From Sapria himalayana (taxonomy: Eukaryota; Streptophyta; Magnoliopsida; Malpighiales; Rafflesiaceae), in contig JAREIK010000374.1 in assembly GCA_029783825.1 (NCBI GenBank), positions 226,468 through 290,467 on the forward strand: a stretch of 64,000 bases of DNA, given 5' to 3'. The first letter of the stretch is position 1. Each line of letters starts with the position of its first letter. Positions 22,680-36,600 of this stretch are shown here, one piece after another. The notes beneath the pieces are model-generated. The model did not search any database and had not been told where the DNA came from. It was given only the letters and a program-made list of their open reading frames with translations. The position numbers and the translations under genes are program-made.

Positions 22680-25600
22680 TTATAATACATTTAAAACTAT
22701 TAAATTATTGATATCACTATCTTTCTCCAATGGGTCTTCTGACATTTCATTTGATTCCAATATAAGTTCCAACTCATCTTCAAATAGAAATTCATCATCT
22801 TCAATTTCTATTAGATCACCATTTGAGTCACATAAATTTTTTGGATCTTTATCTACATGCACAGGATCAATATTATTTATGTCATCTTCATGGAATACTT
22901 GTGCATTAGCTAAGTCTGCACTTCTTTTTTGAGATGTTAGTACTTCAAAATTTGATCGACCTTTGATTTTGCAAATCACCCACCAATCACTTTTATCACG
23001 AGATAAACTCGATTATGTATTATAATATACTTTAGTGGCTTGAACTACCATAATAAATGGCTCATATTGATTATATCTATGTTTATGGTTAACAACCACT
23101 TGTTTATAATCAAAATGAATATTTGTACCCACATTTCGTGTAGGATCGTGCCACTCACACTTTAATAATACAATCCTATTATTTTTCAGTCCAGGATACT
23201 CCAACTCAAAAACTTTTGTGAGTTGACCATAATAATCAATCTCATCTGCACTATAACCTAATCCTTTAATGAATATACCTTTATTCATTTTTGTTTTAGA
23301 AGAACCATCCCTGATTATGTGAAATTTATATCCATTGATAAAATACCAAGAATAGGTTGTCACATATCTAAATGGGTCTTTACTTAGATTCTAAATGAAA
23401 ATATTAGAATCTTCATTTGAAGGATCATTTGCATTTGGCATAAATTAAACAATGAAGTTAACAAATAAAAGATACTAATAAATTATATAATTCAAAAATT
23501 TAAAACGTAATAATTCTCACATAAATTTTGAATCCATTCACAAATTTGGTTTCTAGCATATAATTGACATCATTGTTGGAAATTGTTGGTTGTCTATTTT
23601 TTAACTACTCAACATAAATTCTATATAAATATAAAAAGAGAGAGAAAAATGTATATCAATTTTTAATTTTTACTATTAAAAACAAAATTATACTATGAGT
23701 AAACCTACAACCATTTTGGGTATATATACTCAATATATGGTACAACCTCCTCACAATTAAGTAAAATATAGCTTCGGGTTTGCTTTCTACTCTTTATTTG
23801 TCATACATCTTTTCTTTGTTCTTCCAAATACTTTTTCAGGGTGCTTTAAGATAGATAGTTTATCCATAGAATCGTCTTCTACCATCACATGACCTTCATC
23901 ATTCCGAGGCACATCGATTTTTTATATTGACATGATCCTCAAAATAATAAGAACAAAATGATAATGCATTTTCTACTAAATATGCATTATAAATTGAACC
24001 TTCAACTTTCGTCTTGCTCCTAATATTCAATTTCAACTTAAGAAAATACCTATAACCATAATGCTAGGTTTCAATTATATTAAATTACAATATTACTTTA
24101 TGTATGAAATAATAAAACATAGTTAATTTTATGTATTTACTTTTCAAAAGGATACATCCACCTGTATTGCACTATACAGCTATCCTTGCTTCATATGCCA
24201 AATGGACCGAAAAATACTCCATTGAGTCAAAAAAGCTCAGTGGGAATATATGTTCAAGCTTATAAAGAATAAGTGGTATGTCATTTTCCACTCTAAGCAT
24301 GTCATCTATTTTAATTGTGGTTGTAGTTATCTGTTTGAAAAACAAACTAACATCTGTAAGGACCTTCCAAATACATAGGAGAATTAATTCATTGAATACA
24401 ATTGCTATTAATCATTATATAATACATGACAGTCATGACTTTTCATTCCAAATAACTTAAGATTCTTCATATCCATGCATCTACCAATATTTGACACATG
24501 TCCATTAGGGAATTTCAAATTTTAACCCATTCACATAATATTTGTCTTGTTTTCTTATCAAGTATGTAACAAGCTTTAGGGAATGTTCCTGTTGCATTAT
24601 TCAGTTTCAATTCAGGACACCGACACTAATCATTCAGCACTTGTCTTGAATTTAAAGTGTTTTTTGTTTTTTCATATACATTAAGTATATTATTGAAAAT
24701 ATTGTCAAACACATTTTTTTCAATATGCCATCCAACTTATGAAGAATTCAATTGGACTTCCAATATGGAAAGTTCCAAAAAAAACTACGTGTCCTCCAGC
24801 CAAATAATTTTCATATTGGTCCATTAGTTCCAGTAGCATCCTTTTTAGTTATCTTCTTCAAACCCAAACTCTGAATATCTGTCATAAAATCATCTTTTAA
24901 ATGTATAGCTGGTGCAACTGTCATCATAGTTTTATTTTTTCGAAATACTATTCTATTTCTTCAGAATGGATGATTCGTAGTAGAAACTTAAGATTGTTAT
25001 CTAAGCATGACTGTTTACCAGTAAATTTGAAGGTAAATGCATCAAAATTTTTCATGCAATACGGGCATGCGAATCATCCTATAGTACTCCAGCCAGACAA
25101 CATTGAATATGCATGAAAGTAACTTACCATCCATATAAGGGCTGTCCACATAATGAAAAAGTACTTCATTGAGATATCATATATATTCATGCCAACATCC
25201 CACAAATGATTTAACTATGCTATAAAAGGCAACAATAAAATATCCAGCATGTCTTTAGGATTTTTTGGCCCTGGAACCAATATTAGAAAAAACATATATT
25301 GCTCCTTCATACACAACCACAGAGAAAAATTATAAGGTGTCACTATCATTGGTCATGTTGAATACTGTTGTCCAAATTTCCCAAATGGCTGAAATCCATC
25401 AGTGTAGAGACCTAATCTCACATTTTGATTTTCAGCGGCAAAATCTTGATGTATATTATTAAAATGCTTCCAAGTAAGTTAATCTGATGGATGATGCATT
25501 ACCCCTTCTTCAACGTCATGCTCAGAATGTCACCTCATATTATTTGCTGTAGTATTTAATGCATAAAGTATCTGCAATCGAGGAATTAAAGGAAAATAAT

Positions 25601-26392
25601 ACATCTTCTTAAATTCAACTTTCAATTTTTGTCGCATATGTGCAATATGAGGTGTATTTTTAACCCGATGATGATCACAAAACTTACAGCTAATTAAATC
25701 ATTATCACCACACCAATATAACATACATCCATTGAAACAACAATCAATTTTTTCCACTGATAGACCCATTCCTCATAGTAACTTTTTAGTATTGAAAAAG
25801 TTATTAGTGACCAAATTATTATCCAAAATGATCTCTTTCATCATTTCTGTCACCTAATTAAATAATTTCTTAGACATATATTTTTTTGACTTAATGCTCA
25901 TACGTCGAGCCACAAGTGATAATTGTGAATGTGTTTTACAACTAGGAAACACCTCATTATCTGTAGCTTTAAGAATTTCATAAAATTTATGAGCTTCAGG
26001 ATTATGTGGTTCATCCATGTAATCCAAATTTAAGTCAGCACCTACAGATTTAGACCATTCTATGGTATGTGTTTGATGCATCTTCACTGCAAGAAATTAT
26101 TTAGTACCCTCATTTTAGTCAATGTTCGGAGCTATTGTACTTTACCCATGATAAATCCAAACAAAATAATTTGATACAAAGTCATATTTAGCCAAATAGT
26201 ATACTATAGTGTTTACATCATGAAAACAAATAAACTTCCACTTGTGATGATTACATGGACACTTAATTTTTTATCTATCTATCTTGATTGACTACATGCA
26301 AAATTGATGATAGTTTCAAGCACACTCAAAAAATCTTTATTCAGAATTATATTCATAAACTTTTTGTACATCCATAGATGATTTGAACTCAT
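22680..26392 (-). pseudogene. TNP2-type CACTA transposase, element C
   Basis: The start MSSNHLWMYKKF at 26392 opens a transposase-associated domain (FACSQ, then KLKCPCNHHKWK and FVSNYFVWIYHG with frameshifts). Next come the segment at 26087-25854, a Cys-containing stretch at 25769-25650 (CCFNGCMLYW, CKFC), the Transposase_21 core at about 25440-24850 (NVRLGLYTDGFQPFG), a DUF4218 stretch at about 24620-24400 (KACYILDKKTRQ, SHDCHV) with a frameshift near 24520, a segment ending EEVVPYIEYIYPKWL at about 23700, an undamaged DUF4216 frame at 23363-23013 (YYGQLTKVFELEYPG) and an acidic tail at 22979-22680. The order is that of autonomous plant CACTA transposases. Several in-frame stops, for example after TTANNMR and in HHPSD*LTWKHF, make it non-functional. 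Short introns probably separate some blocks. Confidence 0.88.
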
Positions 26393-26690
26393 TGTCTTGT
26401 TTTATTTACAAATAAGAATGCTCAATCATTATTTTGAATTAAACATTCAATTACTTCAAAATATACTAATAATTAAATAAAATTACTTACAGATGAATAT
26501 TTAAAAATTAAATATCATGAATATTGAGGCAATGCATTGCAAGAATCTATATGAATAGATAAAGCAATTTTTAGCATGGTAAATATTAATAGATATTAAT
26601 CTATTACTAGATAAAGACAGCAAAATGCAATAATGGACAAGAAAGGAAAGCAAAAAAGCGAGAGATTTAATGTTTGAAGGGAAAGAGGGA
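26393..26690. other. upstream region of TNP2, shared with element B
   Basis: There is no gene. Segments such as AAATATCATGAATAT and GGCAATGCATT align with 50600-50650 in element B, so this is the conserved 5' flank, and possibly the promoter, of the transposase gene. Confidence 0.6.
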
Positions 26691-26890
26691 GAGAGTGTGT
26701 GTGTGAGAGAGGGAGAGAGAGAGAGAGAAAGGGGGGAGAGAGAGAGAGGGAGAGAAATGGAGAGAGAGAGAGAGAGGAAGAGAGAGAGAGAGGAAGAGAG
26801 AGGGAGAGAGAGTGACACAGAAAGAAAAGAGGAAGAGAGTGACACAAAAAGAATGTGAGAGGGAGAAAGAGATACAAAGAGAATGCAGTG
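26691..26890. repeat. (GA)n-rich purine tract
   Basis: A nearly pure purine tract of GAGA, GGGAGA and GGAAGA units. The homologous position in element B (about 50860 onward) lacks it, so it expanded in C after the two diverged, or was lost in B. The frames over it (26670-26858 plus, 26501-26946 minus) are repeat translations. Confidence 0.9.
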
Positions 26891-27220
26891 TTAGAATGAG
26901 GAATTACATAAAAAAATAAAAATTTTCTTTTATAGAAACCTATCAATTATTACATCTTTTGTCAAATATAAGTTCATATATGGGCCAGAAGCCCAAGGTG
27001 TGGGATTAGGTAAGAGAGAAACCATTATTTATATTATACCATATATGAGCCTGATCAATTGATGCTCTAATGCTATATGCTTACATATTGTTGAATTTAT
27101 ATCTTTTTATCATTTAATATCAAGTTAGTGCAATAAATAAGTATTATCCCATATATAATTATAAGTTTTTATACATATAGTATATGTAGTTATAAATAGT
27201 TATATATGGTTAAACATAAT
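26891..27220. other. AT-rich junction before the GATA array
   Basis: No gene was seen. The last 80 bp (ATAGTATATGTAGTTATAAA type) resemble the 565-bp module family. No CACTA terminus is visible at the junction with the array. Confidence 0.5.
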
Positions 27221-28125
27221 TAGATAGATAGATTAAAAAATAGATGAATAGATTGATAGATAGATAGACATAGATAAAAAAAAGTTTGATTGAAAAATTG
27301 ATGGATAGATAGTCAGATAGATAGACGGAAAGATAGATGGATAGATTGACAGATAGATAGAAACATAGCTATATGGATAAATAGACAGATAGATAGATGG
27401 ATATATAGATCAATAGATAGATGGATTGATAAATGGATAGATAAATGGATAAATAGATGGATAGATAGACAGATAGATTGATGGATAGAAAGATAGATTG
27501 ATTGATTGAAAGATAAACATATAGATAAATGAATAGTTAGATGGAAAATAGGCTGATAGATAGACTGATAGGTCAATGGATAGTTAGGTGAATAGATAGA
27601 TTGATAGATAGATGGATAGTTAGAGAGACAGACAGACAGATAGATATATAGATAAATAGGTAAAAAAATAAATAAATAAAGATAGATAGATAAATATATA
27701 GATATACATATAGAAAGTTAGACAGATAAATAGATAGATAGATATATTGATAAATAGATCGATAGACATATAGTTAAAGAGATAGATAAATAGATAGATA
27801 GATAGATAGATAGATAGTTAGATAGATTGAAAGATAGAAAGATTAATGAACAAATAGATATATATTTAGTCTGATAGATTTTAATATAAATCGACAAATA
27901 GATAGACAGGTCATTAGACAAATAGATAGATAGATAGTTAGACAAATAGATAGACATATTTATCAACAGATCAATAGATAGATATATAGATGGATAAATA
28001 GACATATCAATTGATAGACATATAGATAGACAGATAGATAGAAAGATATATGGACAAATAGATTGATAGATAGATAGACAAAAATACATACATAATACAA
28101 AGGCAAATATATAGATAGACAAATA

Positions 28126-28495
28126 GACAACAAACATACAAATAAATAGACAGATAGATAGAAAAATAGATAGACAGATAGGCAAAAATAAAAGACAGAT
28201 AGATAGATAGAATGATAGATAGATAAATAGATAGATAGATATACCGATAGATTGAATGACAAATAGTCAGACAGAAGGCATGGAGATATATAGATATATA
28301 GATAGATAGATAGATAGATAGACGTATAGACAACAAACATACAAATAAATAGACAGATAGATAGAAAAATAGATAGATAGATAGGCAAAAATAAAAAGAC
28401 AGGTAGATAGATAGAATGATAGACAGATAAATAGATAGATAGATATACCGATAGATAGAATGACAAATAGTCAGATAGAAGACATGGAGATATAT

Positions 28496-28526
<31 letters not shown>

Positions 28527-28531
28527 AAAAT
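28126..28531. repeat. 203-bp segmental duplication inside the GATA array
   Basis: GACAACAAACATACAAATAA at 28126 recurs at 28329, and the next roughly 200 bp match in order through GGCAAAAATAAAA, ATATACCGATAGAT, AATGACAAATAGTCAGA and ACATGGAGATATATAG with few differences. This is a higher-order copy event on top of the 4-bp period. Confidence 0.88.
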
Positions 28532-28932
28532 AGATAGACAGATAGAAAAACATATAAATTGAAAAATAGACAGATAGATAGATAGACAAATTATTAGATA
28601 GACTGATGGACAAACAGATAGATAGATACATTTAGAGATAGATAAATAGATAGAAAAGACATATGGATAGAATGATAAAGAGATAGATAGACACATAAAT
28701 AGATAGATATATAGATATGTAGATAGAGAGACAAACAAATAGATAGATAGATAGATAGATAGATAGACATATAGATAGTCAAATAAATATATTGATAGAT
28801 AGATAGATAGATAGCCATAAAGTTAGATAAGCTGATAGATAAATAGAAAGATAGATAGAGAGATATATAGTTAGAAAGATAGAAAGGTAGATAGATAGAC
28901 AGACATATAGACAAACACAAATATAGACATGT

Positions 28933-28963
<31 letters not shown>

Positions 28964-29432
28964 CGGATAGATAGATAGATAGACGGATAGATAGATAGAT
29001 GGATACGATAGATGGATAGAGATATAGATTTATTGACGGATGGATAGATGTATTGTTAAATATATGATTAGGCGTATAGATAGATAGTGAGATAGACGGA
29101 TAGATAGAAGGATATTTAGATGGATAAATAGACAGATGTATATATATATATATATGGATAGATTGATTGATTGATTGATAGAAGGATAGATACTCATATA
29201 GAATGACAGATTGATCTATGGATAGATAGATATATAGATATATAGACATATAGATAGATAGATATATTGATAGATAGATAGATAGACAGAAAGATAGAGA
29301 GAGAGAGAGAGATAGATAAATAGGGATATAAATAAATAGATAGACAAATATACAGACAAATAAATCGAATATAGATTGATTGATAAATATATAGATAGAT
29401 AGATAGATAGATAAAAAGAATGATAAACAGAT

Positions 29433-29492
<60 letters not shown>

Positions 29493-31444
29493 ATAGACAA
29501 ATTGATAGACATATAGATAGAAAGAGAGATAGATAGATAGATAGATATATAAACAGAAAGATAGATAAACAAATAGATGATTAGAATCACAGACAGATAG
29601 ACAGATATATAGACATATAAATAGATAGACAATTAGATAGATTGATAGATAGATAAATATACTAAGAGATAGACTAACAGATAAAGAAACAGAAAGATAG
29701 ACATATAGTTAGATATATTGAAAAATAGATAGATAAACATATAGACAAATAGATAGACAGATATATATATATATATATATCGGCAAACAGTTAGACAAAC
29801 AGATAGACATACAAATATATAATTAGATAGACCGATAGATAGACAGACAGATATATAGATAGATAGGTTGGTTGATAGAAGAATAGATAGATTGATAGAT
29901 AGAAGGATATATAGATGCATAGATAGATGAATACAGAGATTGATAGATAGTTGGAAAGATAGATAGATAGATAGTTAGACAGATAGATTGACAGATAGAT
30001 AGATGGATACAGAGATGAATATATTGATGGATAGATAGACGAAAAGATTGTTTGATAGATAGATGGAAAGATTGTTGGGTAGATAGATGGATATATAGTA
30101 GTTAGAAAGATGGATAGATAGACAGATAGAGAGTTAGATAGATAGATAGACAGATAGAAGGATCGATAGATGGATAGATAGATGGGTAAATTGATAGATA
30201 GATAGACATATAGATAGATGGATAGATTGACAAATTGATACACAGATAGATAAAGATATAGATAGATAGATAGATAGACATGTTCATAGCCATATAGATA
30301 AATTAACAGAAAGATAGATAGATTTATAGAAAGATAATAGATAGTTCGATAAACAAATAGCTAGAAAAATTGATAGAGATATAAAGAGATATATAGTTAG
30401 ATAGATAGATAGACATATACTTGACATATAGATAAGCATATTGATAATGAGATCAATAGGCAGCTAGTTAAATAGATAGATAAAAAGATAGATATACACA
30501 TAATTAGATAGACATATAGATAGATAGATAGATAGACATAAAGATAGATAAATAGATAGATAGACAAATATATATATATATATATACTCTTATAAATAAA
30601 TAAATAGATAGATTATTAGATTGATAGATATGGAAATAGATAGACAAATATATAAAAAGATATTTTGACACATAGAATGATAGATAGATAGATAGACAGA
30701 TAGATACATAAATAGATATATAGAGAAATAGAAAGATAGATAGATACTTAGATAGATAGATAGTTAGATAGATACATAAATAAATAAATATAAATATAAA
30801 TATAAATATAATTATAATTATAAATATATATATATATATAAAGATAGATAGACAGATAGATAGATAGATAGATAGACAGACAGATAGAAAGTTAGATAGA
30901 AAGTCAGATAGATAGATAGATAGATTGAAAGACACATAGATAGATAGGTTGCTACACAAATTGATAGATAAATAGACAGATAGATAGATAAATAGACAAA
31001 CAGATTGATTGATATATATATAGATAGTTAGGCAGATATATTATATATATATAATATATAGACAGATAGACAGACAGATAGATATATATATAGATAAATA
31101 AGCATATATATATAGGAAGATAGATAAACACATAGATAGATAAACATATAGATAAATAAATAGATCGATAGATAAATACATAGAGACATTTATATAGATA
31201 GGTAGGTACATAAATAGATAGAAAAATCAAAATATAGATAAATAAATAGATAAACTGATAGATAGATAGATAGATATATTGATAGTTAGATAGAAAAAAA
31301 GATATATTTGTATATAGATACATAGATAGATAGATAGACATATAGATAAATAAATAGATAGACACACAGACAGATATACAGATAGATAAAAAGTTTGATA
31401 GACAGAAAGATTGACACATAGATAGATATATAAATAGATAGTTT

Positions 31445-31540
31445 GATATATACAAAGATATATACACGTATATATAGACAAATAGATAGTTAGATATATA
31501 CAAAGATATATACACGTATATATAGACAAATAGATAGTTA
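31445..31540. repeat. 48-bp tandem pair inside the GATA array
   Basis: GATATATACAAAGATATATA at 31445 recurs at 31493, and both copies continue through CACGTATATATAGACAAATA. The copies are essentially identical, so this is a recent event. Confidence 0.88.
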
Positions 31541-33071
31541 GATAGATAGACATATAGAAAAATAGATACACAAATAGATAGATAAATTTATAGACAAATT
31601 GATAGACAAAAAAATAGATTGATAGAAGGATATATTGATAAATAGATAGATAGATAGTTTGATGGATAGACATATAGATACACAAATATATAGACTGATA
31701 GATAAACAGATAGACAAATAGATAAATAGATAGTTAGATAGATATATGGATATATAGATATTTAGATATATAGACAGATGGATAGCCAGATAGATACACA
31801 AAAAAATAGACAGATAGATAGTAAGAACAATAGTCATATAGATAGACAAATAGATAGATAGTAAGATAGACCAAAAGATAGACAAAAATATGGATAGATA
31901 TATAGAAAGATTGATAGATAGATAGAAGGCAAATAGATAGAGCTATAAATAGATAGATAAATTGATAAATAGATATATTGACAAATTGATAGACAGATAG
32001 ATAGACATATAGATCGAGAGATAAATAAAAAAATAAAAATATAGATAGATAGATAGATAGGCAGATTAATAAACAAATAGATAGAAAGATAGATATACAT
32101 TTCAAAAAACTTATATATTAATAGATAGATATACAAAAAAATAGATATTTAGATTGATAGATAGTCAATTAAAAAGAATTATAGATAGATAGTAAGATAG
32201 ATATTTAGATATATATATATATATATATATATAGACATATTGAAAGACAAAATGATTGATATATAAACAAATAGATAGATAGATATATAGATAGATCTAT
32301 AAATAGATAGATAGATAGACAATTAGTTACATAAATAGATAGATCGATAAAAAGATTGATAGATATTTTGATAGTTAAATTGAAAGATATATTGATTTAG
32401 AGATTGAAAGATAGGTATATTGATTCATTGATAGACATATAGATAGACAGACAAATATATAGATAAAAAATAGATAGATTGATAAATAGATATATAGATA
32501 GAAGGATAGAAAGATACACAAATATATAGATAGTTAGAAAGACAAATAGATAGATAGAATGACAGATAGATTGATAGATAGATAGATAGATATGTAGATG
32601 GTCATATAAATAGAAAGAAAGATAGACAGATAGCTAAATAGATTGATTGATAGATAGACAGATAGATAGATAGATAGAAATATAGACATATAGATAGAAA
32701 AATATATAAAAAGATAGATAGAAAGATAGATCGCTAAATTGATAAACAGACAAAAAGATAGATAGATAGATAAATACATTGACAGATAGATAGATTGATA
32801 GATAGATACACTGATGGATAGATAGATAGAATAATAGAAAGATAAACACATTAATAGATAGATGGATAGATAAATAGACAAATAGATAGATAAATAGATA
32901 GATAGATAGACAGATAGATAGATATAAAGACAAATAGATAGATAGATAGACAGATAGATAGACATATAGTAGACATACATAGACATATAGATAGGCAAAT
33001 AGATAGACAACTAGATAGATATAGATATATAGATATACAGACATATATATAGATAGATAAATAAATAGAAT

Positions 33072-33120
<49 letters not shown>

Positions 33121-33657
33121 TTAGATAGATCGATAGAGAGAGTGATAGACAAATAGATATGCAGATATATAGACAAATACCTAGACAAAAGATAGACAAA
33201 TAGATAGACAGACAGATAGATATATAGATGGACATATAGATAGATAGATAGATAGATAATAGAATAATAGATAGATAAGAAGATAGATAAATAAATAGAT
33301 ACTTAGAGAGAGAGATATATATAGATAGATAGATAGACAGATAAATAGACAGCTAGATAGATATACAGATTGATTAATAGAATTATAGATTGATTGATTG
33401 ATAGATACACAATTAGACATAGAAATAGATTGACAAATAGTCAAATAGTTAGATAGACTAATTGACACACAAATAGACATAGATATATATAAACAAATAA
33501 ACAGTCAAATATACATATATAAAGATAGATATTTAGACAAATCGATAGATAGATTGACATATTAATGATAGAAAGATAGATATATAGATATGCAAACAAA
33601 TAGATAGATAGACACATAGAAAGATAGATAAATAGATAGTAAGACAGATAGATAGAC

Positions 33658-33692
<35 letters not shown>

Positions 33693-36600
33693 CATATAGA
33701 TAAATAGACATACAGACATAGACTAAAATATAGATAGATAGATAGACAGACAGACAGATAGATAGATAGATAGACAGATTGATTGATAGGTAGATAGTCA
33801 TATAGATAGATAAATAGACATATAGATAGATAGACAGATAGGTAAATAGATATTGAAATATATAGAAAGATAGATTGATAAATGAATAGATAGACTCATA
33901 GATAGATAGTCAGATAGATAGATACATAGATTGATACATAGATAGATTGACATATTTATATAAAGATAGATAGATAGATAGAAAAATAGATAATAGATAG
34001 AAAGATTGAATCACAGAAAGAAAGACATAAATATATGGATAGATAGATAGATAGAAAGACTGAAAGATTGAGAGATAGATTGTCGGATAGATAGATCGAT
34101 AAATTGATAGTTATATAGACCAATAGATAGATGGATAAGTTAGATAGATAGATAGATAGGCAGATAGTTAGTTAGTTAAATAGGCAAATAGATAAAATGA
34201 TATATAGATAGATAGGTTGACAAATATATACACAGATAAATTGATAGATAGATAGATATATAGAAATACAGAAAGAAAGAAAGATAGATAAAACAATAGA
34301 TAGGCAGATTTATAGACATATAGATACACAGATTTATAAATAGATAGATAGATAGTTAGATAAATAGTTAGATTAAAAAAAATTAAACATATTAATATAT
34401 AGATTTATAGATAGATAGTTTGATAAATAGATAAATAGATCAATTAATAGAAAGATAGATAGATAGATAGAAAGATTGATTGATTGATAGACAAACAGAT
34501 AGACAGACAAAGAGATAGATAGATAGATAGGTAGATTGTACTATAAATAGATACATAGATGGATAAATAGAGAGATATACAGATAGATAGATAGAAAGAA
34601 AGAAAGAAAAATAAATAGATTGGAAGATAGATAGACAAATAGATATATAGATATGTAGATAAATAAATAGAAAAATAGATAGACAAATAGATAGATTGAT
34701 AGATATATAGACAACTATATAGGTAGAAAAATAAATAGATAAAAAGATAGATAGCATATAGACAGATAAATAATCAAATAGATAGAATGATAGATAGATA
34801 GACTGACTGACAAATTGATAGACAGATAGATAGACATACATATAGATAGATAGATAGATAAAAAAATAGACACATAGACAAATACATAAATAGTTAGATA
34901 TACAGACAGACAGAGTATAAATATTTAGATAGATAGATAGATAGACCTATAGTTAGAAAAATAGGCAAATATATAGATAGACATATAGAAAATTAGGTAG
35001 ACAAAGATATAGACCGACTAATATACAGACAAATAGATATTCATATAGATAGATAGATAGATAATATGATAGTTAAACAGATAGATATATAGATAAATAG
35101 ATAGAAAAACATATACAAAGAGATTTACATAGACATATAGATAGACATTTAGATAGTTATACAGAGAGACATATAGTCAAACAGATATAGAGACAAATAG
35201 TCATATTGATAGATAGACAGGCAGATAGATAGATAGGTTGATAGACAAATTGATCTACAGATAGATAGATAAATATATAAACATTAAGACAAATAATTCA
35301 ATAGACATATAGACAAATAAATATATAGATAGATAGAGAAACAAATGGACGAATGGATAGACAAGCTTATAAATAGATATATAAATAGAAAGACAGACAT
35401 AAAGATAAATCCATAGATAGACACCTCATAGATAGAAAGATAGATAAATAAAAAGACAAATAGAAAGACATGTTTAGAGACATATAGACAAACAAATATA
35501 TAGACACATAGAAACACAGATAGAAAGACATGTATATAGATAAAAAGAAAGACCGATAGATAGATAGAAATATAGAAGGATAGATAGATGGAGAGAAAGA
35601 TTGATAGAAAGATGGATAGATAGGTGGATATATAGTCAGAAAGTTAGATGGAGTGATAGATAGATAGATATATAGATTGATTGATTGATGAATAGATATA
35701 TGTTTAAATTAATGGATAGATAGTAGGATATATAGAAGGATAGAAAGATGGTTAGATAGATAAATAGATAGATAGATAAATAGATAGATAAATTTATAGA
35801 TTTATAGATATATAGATCGGTAGATATATAGAGATATAGATAAGTAGATAGATAAATAGACACATAGATACACTAATAAATAGATGGATGGATAGGCCGA
35901 AAGATAGATAGGCAGATAGAAAGATAGATAGACATATAGATAGACACACATATTATAGAGAGATAGCAAATAAATAGACACATAGATAGACAGACAGATA
36001 GACCGATATTTAGACAAATAGTTTGATAGACACACAGCTAGACACACATATATATAGACAGAAATATAGACAGATAGACAAATAAATATATATACAAATA
36101 GAAAAATAGATTTACAGATAAATAGAAAAATATAGACGGATAGATAATTAGACAGATAGACAGATAGATAGATAGACATATAGATAGATAGATAAATATA
36201 TACATAGATATATAAGCACATAAATAAATAGATAGATAGACAGACATATAGTAGATAGATAGAAAGATAGATAGATAGATAGACAAATAGATAGATATAC
36301 ATATAGAAAGACACATTTATAGATAGATAGACGAACTAATAGATAAATATATAGTCAGAGAGATAAACAGACAGACAGATAGACAAATAGATTGATATAT
36401 AAAAAGATAGACAAAAAATAGATATATAGATTGACATATAGATAGGCAGATTAACAGAAAGATAGATATATAGATAGATAAACAAATAATTATATAAATA
36501 GATGGATAGATATATAGATAGATAGACAGATAGATAGATGGACAGATAGACATATAATTAGATAGATTGATAGATTGACAAACATATAGATAGATAGATA

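Larger units (their letters stand above)
17755..27220 (-). mobile_element. CACTA element C, decayed, right end not found
   Basis: The left terminus is CACTACAAGAAAAATTCC at 17755, with subterminal repeats behind it and TNP1 then TNP2 remains on the minus strand, which is normal CACTA content. It is paralogous to element B: the same intergenic segments recur, such as CAACATAATAGTTAACTAATTA at 21914 and 44789, with homology continuing past the TNP2 start to about 26690/50860. No TTGTAGTG terminus occurs before the GATA array at 27221. C is either truncated there or extends through the array beyond the window. The element is dead: both genes have several stops and frameshifts. Confidence 0.8.

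Noticed and set aside
26501..26946. Ser/Leu-rich minus-strand and Glu/Arg-rich plus-strand frames
   Set aside because: Both read the (GA)n purine tract.
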